A DNA stretch of 64,000 nt. It comes from Streptomyces marianii. GTDB taxonomy: Bacteria > Actinomycetota > Actinomycetes > Streptomycetales > Streptomycetaceae. Below are positions 16,481-24,494 of this stretch, one piece after another. The translations under genes and the position numbers were made by a program. Under the pieces are notes generated by a model. That model was not told the DNA's origin and did no database searches. It was given only the letters and a program-made list of their open reading frames with translations. Position 1 is the first letter of the stretch, and each line of letters starts with the position of its first letter. The stretch covers positions 124,001-188,000 of the forward strand of contig NZ_VAWE01000002.1 in the NCBI RefSeq assembly GCF_005795905.1, written 5' to 3'.

Positions 16481-16533
16481 TGACTCTAATAACAGAATCA
16501 TGACATGACTCATAAGTCAATATTAAAGAGTCA
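16481..16533 (-). promoter_or_regulatory. Dyad promoter site D with internal palindrome
   Basis: On the minus strand: GTGACTCTTTAATA ... TTATTAGAGTCA, outer edges 53 bp apart. A second perfect palindrome-like copy, TGACTCATAAGTCA, lies in the centre at 16506-16519. The element overlaps the stop codon of the 16531 gene and lies about 280 bases upstream of the 16198 start. The 332-base gap 16199-16530 holds no other gene I can support. Confidence 0.7.
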
Positions 16534-17040
16534 CGATGGTTGAGGAAGGTCCTCCTCGTCGATCGGCCGCGCGATGTCGACGATGGTGACCTCCCAGAGC
16601 GTCGCGCCCATGTGCTCTCCGCGGGCCGCGTGACCGGCGGCGTGCGCGAGGTGATGCAGCAGGTCGAGGTGCCAGCGGGCCTCGTCAGCGCTCAGCATCC
16701 CTCCCGGCCCGCCTCCCTCGATCTCGTAGAAGCGTGCCGCCACGCGCCCCTCAGGGCGGGGCTCGGGTGCTGGAAGGCGACGCCCGGGGGCCAGCAGCTC
16801 CTGGCCCGTGATGGCCCGGCGTGTCACCTCGCGGATGTGGGCGGTCAACGCGATCCGCGACACCCACGGACGCTCACGCGCGAGACTCATGTGCTCGCGA
16901 GCACTCGCAAGAGATGCCAGGCGGTGGGTGGTGTACTCGTGCAGCTCCTCTGGGCCCGACCGGCGGTAGACGGACACCGACCAGGTCACCTGCCGGTCCG
17001 GGCCGGAGGTATCTGCCGAGGGGGGCGGGCTGTCGGGCAT
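16531..17040 (-). CDS. Hypothetical protein (169 aa)
   Basis: The protein starts at ATG 17040. It opens with a disordered Pro/Ser segment, then beta-rich sequence (QVTWSVSVYRRS) and a largely helical remainder with His/Ala-rich DLLHHLAHAAGHAARGE. It ends acidic. No family is recognised. It lies 62 bases after the winged-helix gene and is probably its operon partner. Confidence 0.5.
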   Translation of the reverse strand: MPDSPPPSADTSGPDRQVTWSVSVYRRSGPEELHEYTTHRLASLASAREHMSLARERPWVSRIALTAHIREVTRRAITGQELLAPGRRLPAPEPRPEGRVAARFYEIEGGGPGGMLSADEARWHLDLLHHLAHAAGHAARGEHMGATLWEVTIVDIARPIDEEDLPQPS

Positions 17041-17102
17041 GGTGATCGCTGCGCACCTCCGCCTCTGGAGTGCGGGTGGGGCCGCGGCGCGTCCGGCGGG
17101 CA

Positions 17103-17528
17103 TCAGCGAGCGGTCCGTTCCGCACGGGGGGCCCGCGGCCGCGCGGCGCCGCCGGGATGGCACCAGGAACACTGCACGCGGCGCCGCGACACGGAAACCT
17201 CTTCGATGACCGGCGAGCGGGTCAGGCGGGTGCAGGCCTCGCAGGTGTACCAGCCGAGAACGTTGAGGCCGCTCTCGGCGATCGTGTAGCGCTCGGTGGC
17301 GCTCGTGCGCGTCACGTGCCCGCGCTGCACCAGGGAATCCAGTACTCGGACCGTGCAGGCGAGCGAGCGGAAGCGCCAGGCGCAGCGCGCGTCCCAGCTG
17401 CCGCGGTTGTGGCGGGCGAGCGCGCCGAGGACGGTGATCTGGTGGCGTCCGAGCGGGCGGGGCAAAGCACCTCCAAGGTGTCGGTCGGCGGCGAGTGTTC
17501 GATGCGGCAGCGCAAGGCGGCCGGCCAC
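17103..17528 (-). CDS. Winged-helix protein with C-terminal zinc ribbon
   Basis: The 141-residue protein starts at a GTG almost inside dyad site E. Residues 30-92 form a winged helix-turn-helix (HQITVLGALARHN, then TVRVLDSLVQRGHVTRT). Residues 95-125 carry CEACTRL...CSWCHP, a four-cysteine ribbon. It is a plausible autoregulated DNA-binding protein and another candidate reader of the five dyad sites. Binding is inferred from position only. Confidence 0.6.
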   Translation of the reverse strand: MAGRLALPHRTLAADRHLGGALPRPLGRHQITVLGALARHNRGSWDARCAWRFRSLACTVRVLDSLVQRGHVTRTSATERYTIAESGLNVLGWYTCEACTRLTRSPVIEEVSVSRRRVQCSWCHPGGAARPRAPRAERTAR

Positions 17529-17532
17529 CCCT

Positions 17533-17585
17533 GTTGACTCTTTTATTTTGACTCAACTGATCTCGTAAAGTAAAGTCAATAGGGT
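17533..17585 (-). promoter_or_regulatory. Dyad promoter site E
   Basis: On the minus strand: CCTTTGACCCTATTGACTTTAC ... GTTGAGTCAAAATAAAAGAGTCAAC. Outer half-sites are 53 bp apart, with two extra TGACTY half-sites inside. The last element abuts the GTG of the winged-helix gene, giving a very short leader. The remaining 17586-17643 segment holds nothing else recognisable. Confidence 0.7.
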
Positions 17586-17643
17586 CAAAGGGGTTGGGGT
17601 CAGGCCCCTCCAGCCCCTACCTCATCGGCAGTCAGGGGGAAAG

Positions 17644-18003
17644 GTGAAGCACACCGAAGGCACGAACACCGCAAACGACGGCGACGTCCGGATCTTCACG
17701 GCAGAGGTCGTCGGCCTGCACGCCCAGGACCGCTCCCCTTGCCCCCTGACCGAAGACAGCAGGCACGATCACCATCGAGGCAGGCCACTGAACCCGGAAT
17801 GTGCCGCACTCGGCGGCCGCAAGGGCTTCGGCGTCCTCTGCGAGTGCGGAACCCTCCTCGACTCCGGCAGCACCAAGCTCGCCGCCCTTGAGGACAAGGC
17901 GCGCCACCTCGCTCTCCACCGTGGTGACCTGCTCGTACACCGCATCGTGAACGACGGCCACGGCCCGCAGGTGATTCACGAAATCCAGACCCTGGGCCGC
18001 TGA
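17644..18003 (+). CDS. Hypothetical protein (119 aa)
   Basis: A GTG start with GGGGGAAAG upstream opens this divergent plus-strand gene. The product has CCP-poor, polar sequence with one CECGTLLDSG segment near residue 67 and a helical His/Leu-rich centre (KARHLALHRGDLLVHRIV). No family is recognised. It is transcribed away from site E and may share that regulatory region. Confidence 0.45.
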   Translation: MKHTEGTNTANDGDVRIFTAEVVGLHAQDRSPCPLTEDSRHDHHRGRPLNPECAALGGRKGFGVLCECGTLLDSGSTKLAALEDKARHLALHRGDLLVHRIVNDGHGPQVIHEIQTLGR

Positions 18004-18145
18004 ACACCCCGCCGCGTCTCCTCACCACGCTCACGGCCGCCGCCAACCAGCCCCTGTCCACAGCCCGTCCGGCACACAGTCGTCCTCCAGTACCACGACG
18101 ACGCCCCATCCTGCCGACCAATCCGAAAGCGAGAACCACCCCTCC

Positions 18146-18661
18146 ATGCCACCTGCCCCCCGCCACTTCGCGCTCCCCACGACCGCCGTCCTCGCCGCCT
18201 TGCTCATGGCCTGCTCCTCCCACGCAGCCGGCCCCCTGGAGCACGGCACCGTGAAGGACAAGCGCCACAAGGCGGCGACCAGCACGCCGATCTACCAGGA
18301 CCGCTACCGCGAGACCAACTGCCGCACGGTCACCAACGCGCTCACCCTCACCGGCATCAGCCGCCCGTCGACGACCGGCGGCTCCGGCGGGCGCTCGCGC
18401 GGCGGCAGCTCAGGAGGCGTGTCGAAGGTGAAGCCCGGCTCACCGAACAAGCTCGACAAGAACAACTCCGGCAACTCCAGCGGCGGATCAGGAGACCGGA
18501 GCCGGAGGGTCTGCGACCGCCAGTACCTCGGCCGCGTACAGACCGGCGTACACACGACGCCCGAGACGTGGGAAGTGCTGATCGTCAAGGGGGACCGCTC
18601 CCGCTGGAAGCCGGTCACCGAGGCGAAGTGGCGCAAGATCAAGGTCGGCGACCACATCTGA
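18146..18661 (+). CDS. Lipoprotein, hypothetical
   Basis: The 171-residue protein has an N-terminal lipoprotein signal ending in a lipobox (AALLMACSS, Cys23). A Gly/Ser/Arg-rich linker spans residues 75-115, and a compact C-terminal domain (VCDRQYLGRVQTG, then WEVLIVKGDRSRWKPV) follows. It is probably membrane-anchored on the outer face. The plasmid-type context fits an entry-exclusion or envelope role, but nothing shows this directly. Confidence 0.6.
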   Translation: MPPAPRHFALPTTAVLAALLMACSSHAAGPLEHGTVKDKRHKAATSTPIYQDRYRETNCRTVTNALTLTGISRPSTTGGSGGRSRGGSSGGVSKVKPGSPNKLDKNNSGNSSGGSGDRSRRVCDRQYLGRVQTGVHTTPETWEVLIVKGDRSRWKPVTEAKWRKIKVGDHI

Positions 18662-18764
18662 CCCGGACCAGCCGCCGCTGTCCACAGGCCGCGCCCGCGA
18701 ACTCCGGACGCTGTCCACAGGCGAGCCGTCACATCGTGATCAGGTCCTGACCCATCACAGAACG

Positions 18765-18799
18765 CCGCCGGGCCGTCCCTCACGGACTCGGCCCGGCGG
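18765..18799 (+). terminator. Hairpin between lipoprotein and membrane gene
   Basis: CCGCCGGGCCG (18765-18775) pairs with CGGCCCGGCGG (18789-18799) over 11 bp with a 13-nt loop. It lies in the 5' region of the next gene and may terminate the lipoprotein transcript or attenuate the following one. Confidence 0.55.
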
Positions 18800-18827
18800 G
18801 ACGTACCTCGTGAAAGGCACCCGGCCG

Positions 18828-19700
18828 ATGTCACCGATGTCCACGACCGCCTCCTGGCTGCTCTCCGTCGCCGGCACGGGCATGTGCCTGTTCCTCGCCG
18901 CCCACGCCTTTCGAGCCTGGACAGCCCAGGACTGGCCCCGGGTGTGCAGCACACTGGTCGCGGTCGTGGTCGTCTCGACCGTGGTGTGGCGCCCGACCCT
19001 TCCGCTCGAGCTGGCTGCCACCCTCCGCAAGGACCTCGAAGCCGAGCCAGGACCCCAGCAGCACGAGCCGACCAGCGCGGACAGCCCACCCTGGGGCACC
19101 CTCGCAATCGCCCTCGGCGTCGTGGCCGCCGCCGTCGCCCTGCTGCTCGCCATCCTCACCCTCGCCGCCGCTGCGCGCCGCCGACGCGAGCGCGGCCGGC
19201 AGCAAGCCCGCCGAGCCGCGGAACTCACACGGCGCCGCACTGACCTGGAAGCGCGTCACGACGCGATCCGCGACGCCTACGGAGACTTCGAGATGAACCT
19301 CCTCGACAACCTCCATCGCCTGGCCCTGGCCGATGTGAACGTGCCCCAGACCGCCCGCCTCATCGACGCCCTCGACGCCGCACGCGACGCCCGCATCTGC
19401 ACCGCCCCCGACGCCCACGACACCTACCGCAAGGCCGTCACCGCGCTCGAACTCGCCTGGAAGAGCGCCGACCACCACGCCCGCACGGCCGGCGCCGGCT
19501 ACCTCCCGCCTGCCGAGCGACGCAACATCGAACAGGCCCAGGCCGCCCTCGCCCTCGCGCTCGACGAACGCGGCTACGCCCCCCAGCGCCAGCTCGCCCT
19601 GCGCCGCGCACTGACCCTGATCGAGAGCGTCATCCCCGTCCCCCAGGAAGCGATCGCCGCCCTGGAAAGCAGCACACGGCCCGCCTTGACCAAGAGCTGA
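18828..19700 (+). CDS. Membrane protein with helical cytoplasmic domain
   Basis: ATG 18828 lies ten bases after AAAGG; a GTG at 18810 in the same frame is the alternative. Two hydrophobic segments at the N-terminus and a third at about residues 92-115 are followed by an Arg-rich stop-transfer stretch. A 170-residue helical, coiled-coil-like domain then runs to the C-terminus. The topology suggests an anchored scaffold. No family is recognised. Confidence 0.55.
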   Translation: MSPMSTTASWLLSVAGTGMCLFLAAHAFRAWTAQDWPRVCSTLVAVVVVSTVVWRPTLPLELAATLRKDLEAEPGPQQHEPTSADSPPWGTLAIALGVVAAAVALLLAILTLAAAARRRRERGRQQARRAAELTRRRTDLEARHDAIRDAYGDFEMNLLDNLHRLALADVNVPQTARLIDALDAARDARICTAPDAHDTYRKAVTALELAWKSADHHARTAGAGYLPPAERRNIEQAQAALALALDERGYAPQRQLALRRALTLIESVIPVPQEAIAALESSTRPALTKS

Positions 19701-19771
19701 GACCGACACCGCTGTCACACCTGCCTGATACAAGCCAACCGACCGAGCACCGCAAGAACGAAGGACACCCC

Positions 19772-20575
19772 GTGAGCTACCTCCGCTTCCAGGACCCGCA
19801 CGGCTCCACCCACCTCAAAGGCCACGAACGCCACTGGCTGCTCAGCATGGTTTGCGACCACGCCGGACGCCTCCTCCTCGATCACCCGGATCCGGTCGGG
19901 GGCGCCCTCGCGCTCTACGACCTCCTGCCGCGCGACCATGAGCTCCGGGAAGCCCTGCCGGGCCGGCACGTGAGCCCGCGCCGCTGGCTGAGCGGGTACG
20001 CACGCGCACTGCACAACGTCATCCTCGACGACCCGATCGTCGACTACCGCGGCCACAAGGTCCGCCCCCTGACCTTGACTCTCAACACCGCGATGGACGA
20101 CGGTCCGGACCCCTTGCGTCTCGCCGCCCGGCTGATGGGCCAATGCGAGCTCAACACCTGGGTCGACGGCCCCCACCGGAGCTGGCTCGCCGACGTCGTC
20201 GCCGAAGGCCTCGCCCAGGGCCACTTCCGCAAGGCGTGCGGCTGGGAGAACGTGCAGAGCTTCCTGCGTGAGCGTGACAACTACCCCGTCGTCGTCTCCG
20301 CCAGCGAGTCCTTCCCGACCCGGTGGGACGCCCGCCTGCGGACCACGGACGGTGAGGACCTAGACGACGACATGGCCGAGCAGATGTGGGAGGCGCTCAC
20401 CCCCGCCGAGCAGTGGGCGCGCGGGATGGAAGCCTTGCGCAACCGCACATCTGATCTCCTGGAGATGACCCCGGACTGGGCGGACTACCGCTTCGGCTCC
20501 GCCCTGTCCTTGAGCGACCTCCTGGCCCCCGACCACACTCACCGCCTGGACCGCGCCTTCGCGCTCACCGGCTGA
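19772..20575 (+). CDS. Hypothetical protein (267 aa)
   Basis: The GTG start follows AAGGACACC. The protein is soluble and mostly helical, with Trp/His-rich patches (HLKGHERHWLLS, GPHRSWLADVV) and an acidic C-terminal half (DGEDLDDDMAEQMWE). No catalytic signature is recognised. It is followed after 33 bases by another small gene in the same direction. Confidence 0.5.
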   Translation: MSYLRFQDPHGSTHLKGHERHWLLSMVCDHAGRLLLDHPDPVGGALALYDLLPRDHELREALPGRHVSPRRWLSGYARALHNVILDDPIVDYRGHKVRPLTLTLNTAMDDGPDPLRLAARLMGQCELNTWVDGPHRSWLADVVAEGLAQGHFRKACGWENVQSFLRERDNYPVVVSASESFPTRWDARLRTTDGEDLDDDMAEQMWEALTPAEQWARGMEALRNRTSDLLEMTPDWADYRFGSALSLSDLLAPDHTHRLDRAFALTG

Positions 20576-20608
20576 AGCGCGCCCCACGATCCGAACAGGA
20601 GCGACTCC

Positions 20609-20986
20609 TTGGACGTCAGCGTCTACCTCGACCGCATCGCTCTCAAGAACGCGGTACTCACCCTCCTCGTCCCGCCCACCGAGCCCGAACCCCGCCCGAG
20701 GGTCGAGGCCACCGGCACGGAGATCAACAGTGAGACCGACAACCCCGCGACTCTGGAGCGGGCTCACCGGCACGCAGAGGAGCTGAGCGCGCTCGAAGGC
20801 GACCTCGGCGGAGACGTGGAGGACGTTCAAGCTGAACTCGCCGAACTTCTCGGCGGCGACGACGGGACCGTTGAGACGGCGGACCCGGAGGCCGACCGGA
20901 AGACGGCCCACGAGATCATCACTGCCCTGGCCGCGGCCTATCCGCTCCCGCCGTCCGTCAGGGACAGCCTTCCGCTCGCGCCGTGA
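20609..20986 (+). CDS. Small acidic hypothetical protein
   Basis: A TTG start lies seven bases after AGGAGCG. The 125-residue product opens VSVYLDRIALKNAVLTLLV and continues as an acidic coiled-coil-like chain (ERAHRHAEELSALEGDL). Such small acidic helical proteins are common in element operons, but function is unknown. It is the last plus-strand gene before the large convergent terminator. Confidence 0.5.
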   Translation: MDVSVYLDRIALKNAVLTLLVPPTEPEPRPRVEATGTEINSETDNPATLERAHRHAEELSALEGDLGGDVEDVQAELAELLGGDDGTVETADPEADRKTAHEIITALAAAYPLPPSVRDSLPLAP

Positions 20987-21145
20987 CCCGACGGCGGTCA
21001 GCCCGATCCCCTCAGCATCCGCCTGCGGGACGAGCGGCACCGAAGCAGGGGACGAGCCGGAAGTCCCGGAGCTGAGAAGGAGCTCCGCGTCGGCCGCCGC
21101 CAGGTCAGGAGGCGCCCCGGGCCGTCGGGGACCCGGGGCCCGAGC

Positions 21146-21205
21146 GAACTGACCCCCGGGCGGCGCCGCACCGCGAAGGGTGTGGCGCCGCCCGGGGGTC
21201 AGTTC
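21146..21205. terminator. 22-bp perfect bidirectional terminator
   Basis: The arms at 21146-21167 and 21184-21205 are perfect complements over 22 bp (GAACTGACCCCCGGG... and its reverse), with a 16-nt loop. It separates converging transcripts and even includes the stop codon of the 21199 gene. A second smaller dyad, CCCCGGG/CCCGGGG, lies just before it. Confidence 0.8.
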
Positions 21206-21462
21206 GTGAAGGCGTGCCAGATGCTCCACACGACGAGCAGGCCGGCAACTGCTGCGGCGACGGCATCGCCTCCGGAGGGCCGCCAACCAGCGGCGCGGGA
21301 GACGGGGCTGACCCACGCGATGCGCTGGATGCGCTCGCCCACCGGGTAGTCGCCGTCATGACGGCGCAGGCGGTGCCGTACGCCGTGCCCCTCCGCGCCG
21401 GCTCGGGAGAAGTAGGGCCGGGACGCCGTGCCGCAGCGTGGACATTGGTACGTGAACGCCAC
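21199..21462 (-). CDS. Small zinc-ribbon membrane protein
   Basis: The 87-residue protein begins MAFTYQCPRCGTASRP, giving one CxxC, then a basic segment. It ends with one hydrophobic helix (DAVAAAVAGLLVVWSIW). The layout suggests a C-terminally anchored small protein. It follows the transfer-type operon on the same strand and may be its last gene. Confidence 0.5.
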   Translation of the reverse strand: MAFTYQCPRCGTASRPYFSRAGAEGHGVRHRLRRHDGDYPVGERIQRIAWVSPVSRAAGWRPSGGDAVAAAVAGLLVVWSIWHAFTN

Positions 21463-21487
21463 GGACGCCCTCCTGATCGATCGGTGG

Positions 21488-22723
21488 TCACCGGGATCGT
21501 AGAGGGCAAAGGGCGTACCCGGGCACGGGCAGGGGCTCTTTCTCGCCGCCGGTCACAGTGCCTCCGGGACGGGGCCCTGCCGCGGCAGAAGTGGTGTCGA
21601 CGGGCCGTAGACGAGGGTGTCGACAGCCCGTCGACGGGGCTGAGATGAACGGTAGATGCCCTGGTAGATGGGGGTGTAGATGGCGTCTACGCCTCCACGG
21701 GACCGGGTCATGCGACCGCGTCAGGGGAGGGGTCGGGAACGGCCTGGAGGTGGGGCAGGGCAGGAGTGCTGAGCGCGGCAGGGACGGGGGTCTCGACGGG
21801 GGGTGCGGTGAGGCGGGCGACGGGGCCCTCGTCCTCGGCCTGGAGGGGGTGGCCGGTGGCCCCCCGGCGGGGCCCCGGGGGGCCGGCCGGGAGAGGGCCT
21901 TCAGAGCCTCTTCCAGAGAGGTGCCGAACGCCTGCTGCAGCTCGTCGGCGCGGACCCCCCAGGTGGGTCCCTTCCCCTTGGCGCGAACGTTCCTGCTGAC
22001 GGGGATTCCGGCCGCGGTGCACCACTCCCGCAGCCGGGCCTGGTCCCAGCCATCGAAGTTCCGCCCTTCCTGCTGAAGCCGTTCGAGGAGCTCGGCGATG
22101 TGAACGCCCATGTGCTCCGGTGAGGCGTTGTGCACGGCCGCCACGACGAACCGCACGAGCCCGCGGGTGAAGCGGTCCTGCTCAGATTCTTCGTCCTTCT
22201 CCCCTGCAGACTTTTCTTGATCATTCCGGGTGGCGGTCTCCTGCTGCGGGGGAGCGATCATCCATGCGGCGATCACCCATGCCACTGCAAGGACGGCGGC
22301 AGCGGCCGGCGCGTACGGGGCGATGTACGGCCAGACGAGCCACATGAACAGCCAGACGAGCCCGGCGATGACGACGCCGGCGAACAGGAGGATCAGGCAG
22401 CCAAGGCCGATGCGCTCGATCGCGTCGTCGGCGGCGGCCCGGGACGCCCTGCCAGACCCCTTGGCGGCGCCCACTGCCGACTTGCCTGCGGAGTCGTTGT
22501 CGGGATGCGAGTCGTCCTGCTCCCGCGCGGCCGGGGCGGCCTTGGCCGGCGGGGCGTCGAGGTTCATGGCCGCCGTCCAGCCGAGCTTGACGCCTCGGGC
22601 CGTTTTGCGCAGCAGGAACGAGGCGATGAGGCGCGACCCGGTCAGCAGCGGGAGCAGGAGGAGCCGCGGCGTCTGGCGGGCACCTTCGAAGGGGATGGCG
22701 ATCTCCTTGAGCAGTGCTCTCAT
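21488..22723 (-). CDS. Transfer-operon membrane protein, probable frameshift near C-terminus
   Basis: The start ATG 22723 overlaps the upstream stop (ATGA). Residues 1-60 are amphipathic, and two strong membrane segments lie around 110-165. A soluble helical domain (VRFVVAAVHNASPEHMGVHIAELL...) with a DNA-binding-like KGKGPTWGVRADELQQAFG follows. After about residue 285 the open frame turns into Pro/Arg/Ser low complexity. Another frame continues with normal codon usage from the same point and stops at 21708. A one-base change in the G/C run near 21865-21885 would give that more natural end. The protein is probably part of a plasmid spread (Spd-like) apparatus. Confidence 0.6.
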   Translation of the reverse strand: MRALLKEIAIPFEGARQTPRLLLLPLLTGSRLIASFLLRKTARGVKLGWTAAMNLDAPPAKAAPAAREQDDSHPDNDSAGKSAVGAAKGSGRASRAAADDAIERIGLGCLILLFAGVVIAGLVWLFMWLVWPYIAPYAPAAAAVLAVAWVIAAWMIAPPQQETATRNDQEKSAGEKDEESEQDRFTRGLVRFVVAAVHNASPEHMGVHIAELLERLQQEGRNFDGWDQARLREWCTAAGIPVSRNVRAKGKGPTWGVRADELQQAFGTSLEEALKALSRPAPRGPAGGPPATPSRPRTRAPSPASPHPPSRPPSLPRSALLPCPTSRPFPTPPLTRSHDPVPWRRRRHLHPHLPGHLPFISAPSTGCRHPRLRPVDTTSAAAGPRPGGTVTGGEKEPLPVPGYALCPLRSR

Positions 22724-23184
22724 GCGAGCTTGCCCAGCATCGCGCCGATCAGCTTGAAGAGGATCCCCCAGGAGGCGCCTGCCAGACCCCATGAGACGCC
22801 CGCTCCCAGCGCGAGGAACGTCGGGGGGAAACGCCGCTGCCACTCGGGCAGGAAGGCCAGGGTGGTCAGGATCAGGGCGGTTCCGGCCGGCGTAAGCCCG
22901 GCGACGACGTTCGGGTCGTTGAGCGTCGAGGCCGCCAGGTCGTGTGTGCCCTGGGCGATCATTCTCCAGGTGCCCCCGGCGATGATGAACAGGATGCCGG
23001 TCACGGCAGCGAGCCCGGCGAGGGGGCGGCGGTCGTCGAAGTACTTCTTGGTGTACTTCGACTTGTTGCGGATGGCGATGATCAGGACGATGAATCCGGT
23101 CGCCGCGAGGGAGGAGAGCCCGACCGCTCCCAGGCCCTGGCCCAGGCTGGCGTCGGCGGCGAGCACGGTGTTCATGGGAGTCAC
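22720..23184 (-). CDS. Small polytopic membrane protein (Spd-like)
   Basis: The 154-residue protein has four hydrophobic segments, including SLAATGFIVLIIAI and AAVTGILFIIAGG. A basic loop (RNKSKYTKKYF) follows the first, and a Gly-rich last segment ends it. It begins at GTG and overlaps the next gene by four bases. Tiny polytopic proteins in such coupled operons are typical of Streptomyces intramycelial plasmid-spread modules. Confidence 0.6.
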   Translation of the reverse strand: MTPMNTVLAADASLGQGLGAVGLSSLAATGFIVLIIAIRNKSKYTKKYFDDRRPLAGLAAVTGILFIIAGGTWRMIAQGTHDLAASTLNDPNVVAGLTPAGTALILTTLAFLPEWQRRFPPTFLALGAGVSWGLAGASWGILFKLIGAMLGKLA

Positions 23185-23197
23185 GGGTTGGTGCCTT

Positions 23198-24298
23198 TCA
23201 GATGAAGGGGCCGTTGGAGTACAGGGCGCAGACGAGCAGGGATGTGGCCAGCGGAATGCGTGCCAGCCAGCGCTTGAGCAGACCGCCGTAGCGGGTGCGC
23301 CACACCAGCCAGCCGGAGGTGCCGCACATGGTGAGACCGACGACGAGCAGGGAGGTGTCGCTCTGGCTCAGCCCGACGTAGCGGGCGACCGTGCCGGAGG
23401 TGTACGGCAGCAGCTCCTGGCCCAGACGCCGTCCGAGCTCGGCGGCCACGAAGACCGCTCCGATGCGACCCAGGGCGCCGAACGGGACGAACGGCGAGAG
23501 CAGCTCGCTGCCCGTCACCTTCCATGCCGCGAAGGCCCCGCCGAGCGCCATGCCGGCCCCGAGCAGGCCGCTGGCAGCGGTGACGGCGGCCGGCGGGAAC
23601 TGGGACAGGTAGGCGTTCAGGCCGATGGCGGAGCCGGCCATCGCCGCGGTGCCATTGAAGGTGATGACGCGCCAGAACCGGCTGGGGCGCCATCCTTTCG
23701 CGGGCTGCGTACGGATCTGCAGGGTCGGCTCAGGCTGGGGCACATCGGAGATCTGCGGGGGCGCGTCTTCCTCGCCCGCGGTCTCGTCTTGCTTCGGCGG
23801 CTCGGGCTCGGAGGTCTTCTGGACCTCTATGAGGACGGGCCCGCTGCCTTCCGGCACGGTCAGGACGTGACCGGTGTAGGTGTCGAGGTCCGCGTCCTGG
23901 TCCTTGTAGAGGCGGTCCCACCAGCCCGGCTTGGACTCGCGCGGCGAGGCCTTCGCCGGTGTGGCCTTCGGCTGGTTCTGGGCGCCGCGCCACCAGTCCG
24001 GGGCAGGCTCGTCCGGGGCGTTCTCCGGCGTCGGGGGCGGTGATGCCGGCTTGGGTGGAATGACAGGCTCCGCACCGCTCCCCCGGGGAGCCGACGATCC
24101 GTCTTCCGAGGCGCTGACCTGCGCATCTACAGCATCTACAGGGGCATCTACAGCAGCGTCTGCGGGGGCCGGGGCCGGGGCCTCGACCATCTCCCGGTCA
24201 CCGTCGGGGACGAGCGCCTCGGCGCGCGCAGCGGGTACGGGCACCTCGTCCGGGAGCGGCACGTGGAACGGGTCGGTCTTGTCGTCTGCGGTGGTCAT
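23198..24298 (-). CDS. Membrane protein with acidic disordered N-terminus (Spd-like)
   Basis: The chosen ATG 24298 follows GAGGAGG; the open frame continues to 24502, where an ATG overlaps the upstream stop, so 434 residues are possible. The first 200 residues are Pro/Glu/Ala rich and disordered. The last 170 hold about five hydrophobic segments and a basic end. It lies between the DUF2637-like gene and two other membrane genes, consistent with a transfer/spread complex. Confidence 0.6.
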   Translation of the reverse strand: MTTADDKTDPFHVPLPDEVPVPAARAEALVPDGDREMVEAPAPAPADAAVDAPVDAVDAQVSASEDGSSAPRGSGAEPVIPPKPASPPPTPENAPDEPAPDWWRGAQNQPKATPAKASPRESKPGWWDRLYKDQDADLDTYTGHVLTVPEGSGPVLIEVQKTSEPEPPKQDETAGEEDAPPQISDVPQPEPTLQIRTQPAKGWRPSRFWRVITFNGTAAMAGSAIGLNAYLSQFPPAAVTAASGLLGAGMALGGAFAAWKVTGSELLSPFVPFGALGRIGAVFVAAELGRRLGQELLPYTSGTVARYVGLSQSDTSLLVVGLTMCGTSGWLVWRTRYGGLLKRWLARIPLATSLLVCALYSNGPFI

Positions 24299-24494
24299 GG
24301 TCCCTCCCTCCTCGGAGGCTCCGGTGATCCGCTCGCCCTGGAGGGCGAGGTGGATCAGCAGGCGTATGAACTTCTCGTCGTGGTCGGCTTCGCTGCAGGT
24401 CCCTGGCCCAGGCATGGGGACGGCGCGGTGCGTGGGGCCGGGCGAGGCGCCCGGCCCCAGGCAGGCCGCGCGGAAGCGGCCCTGACGGAGTGGC

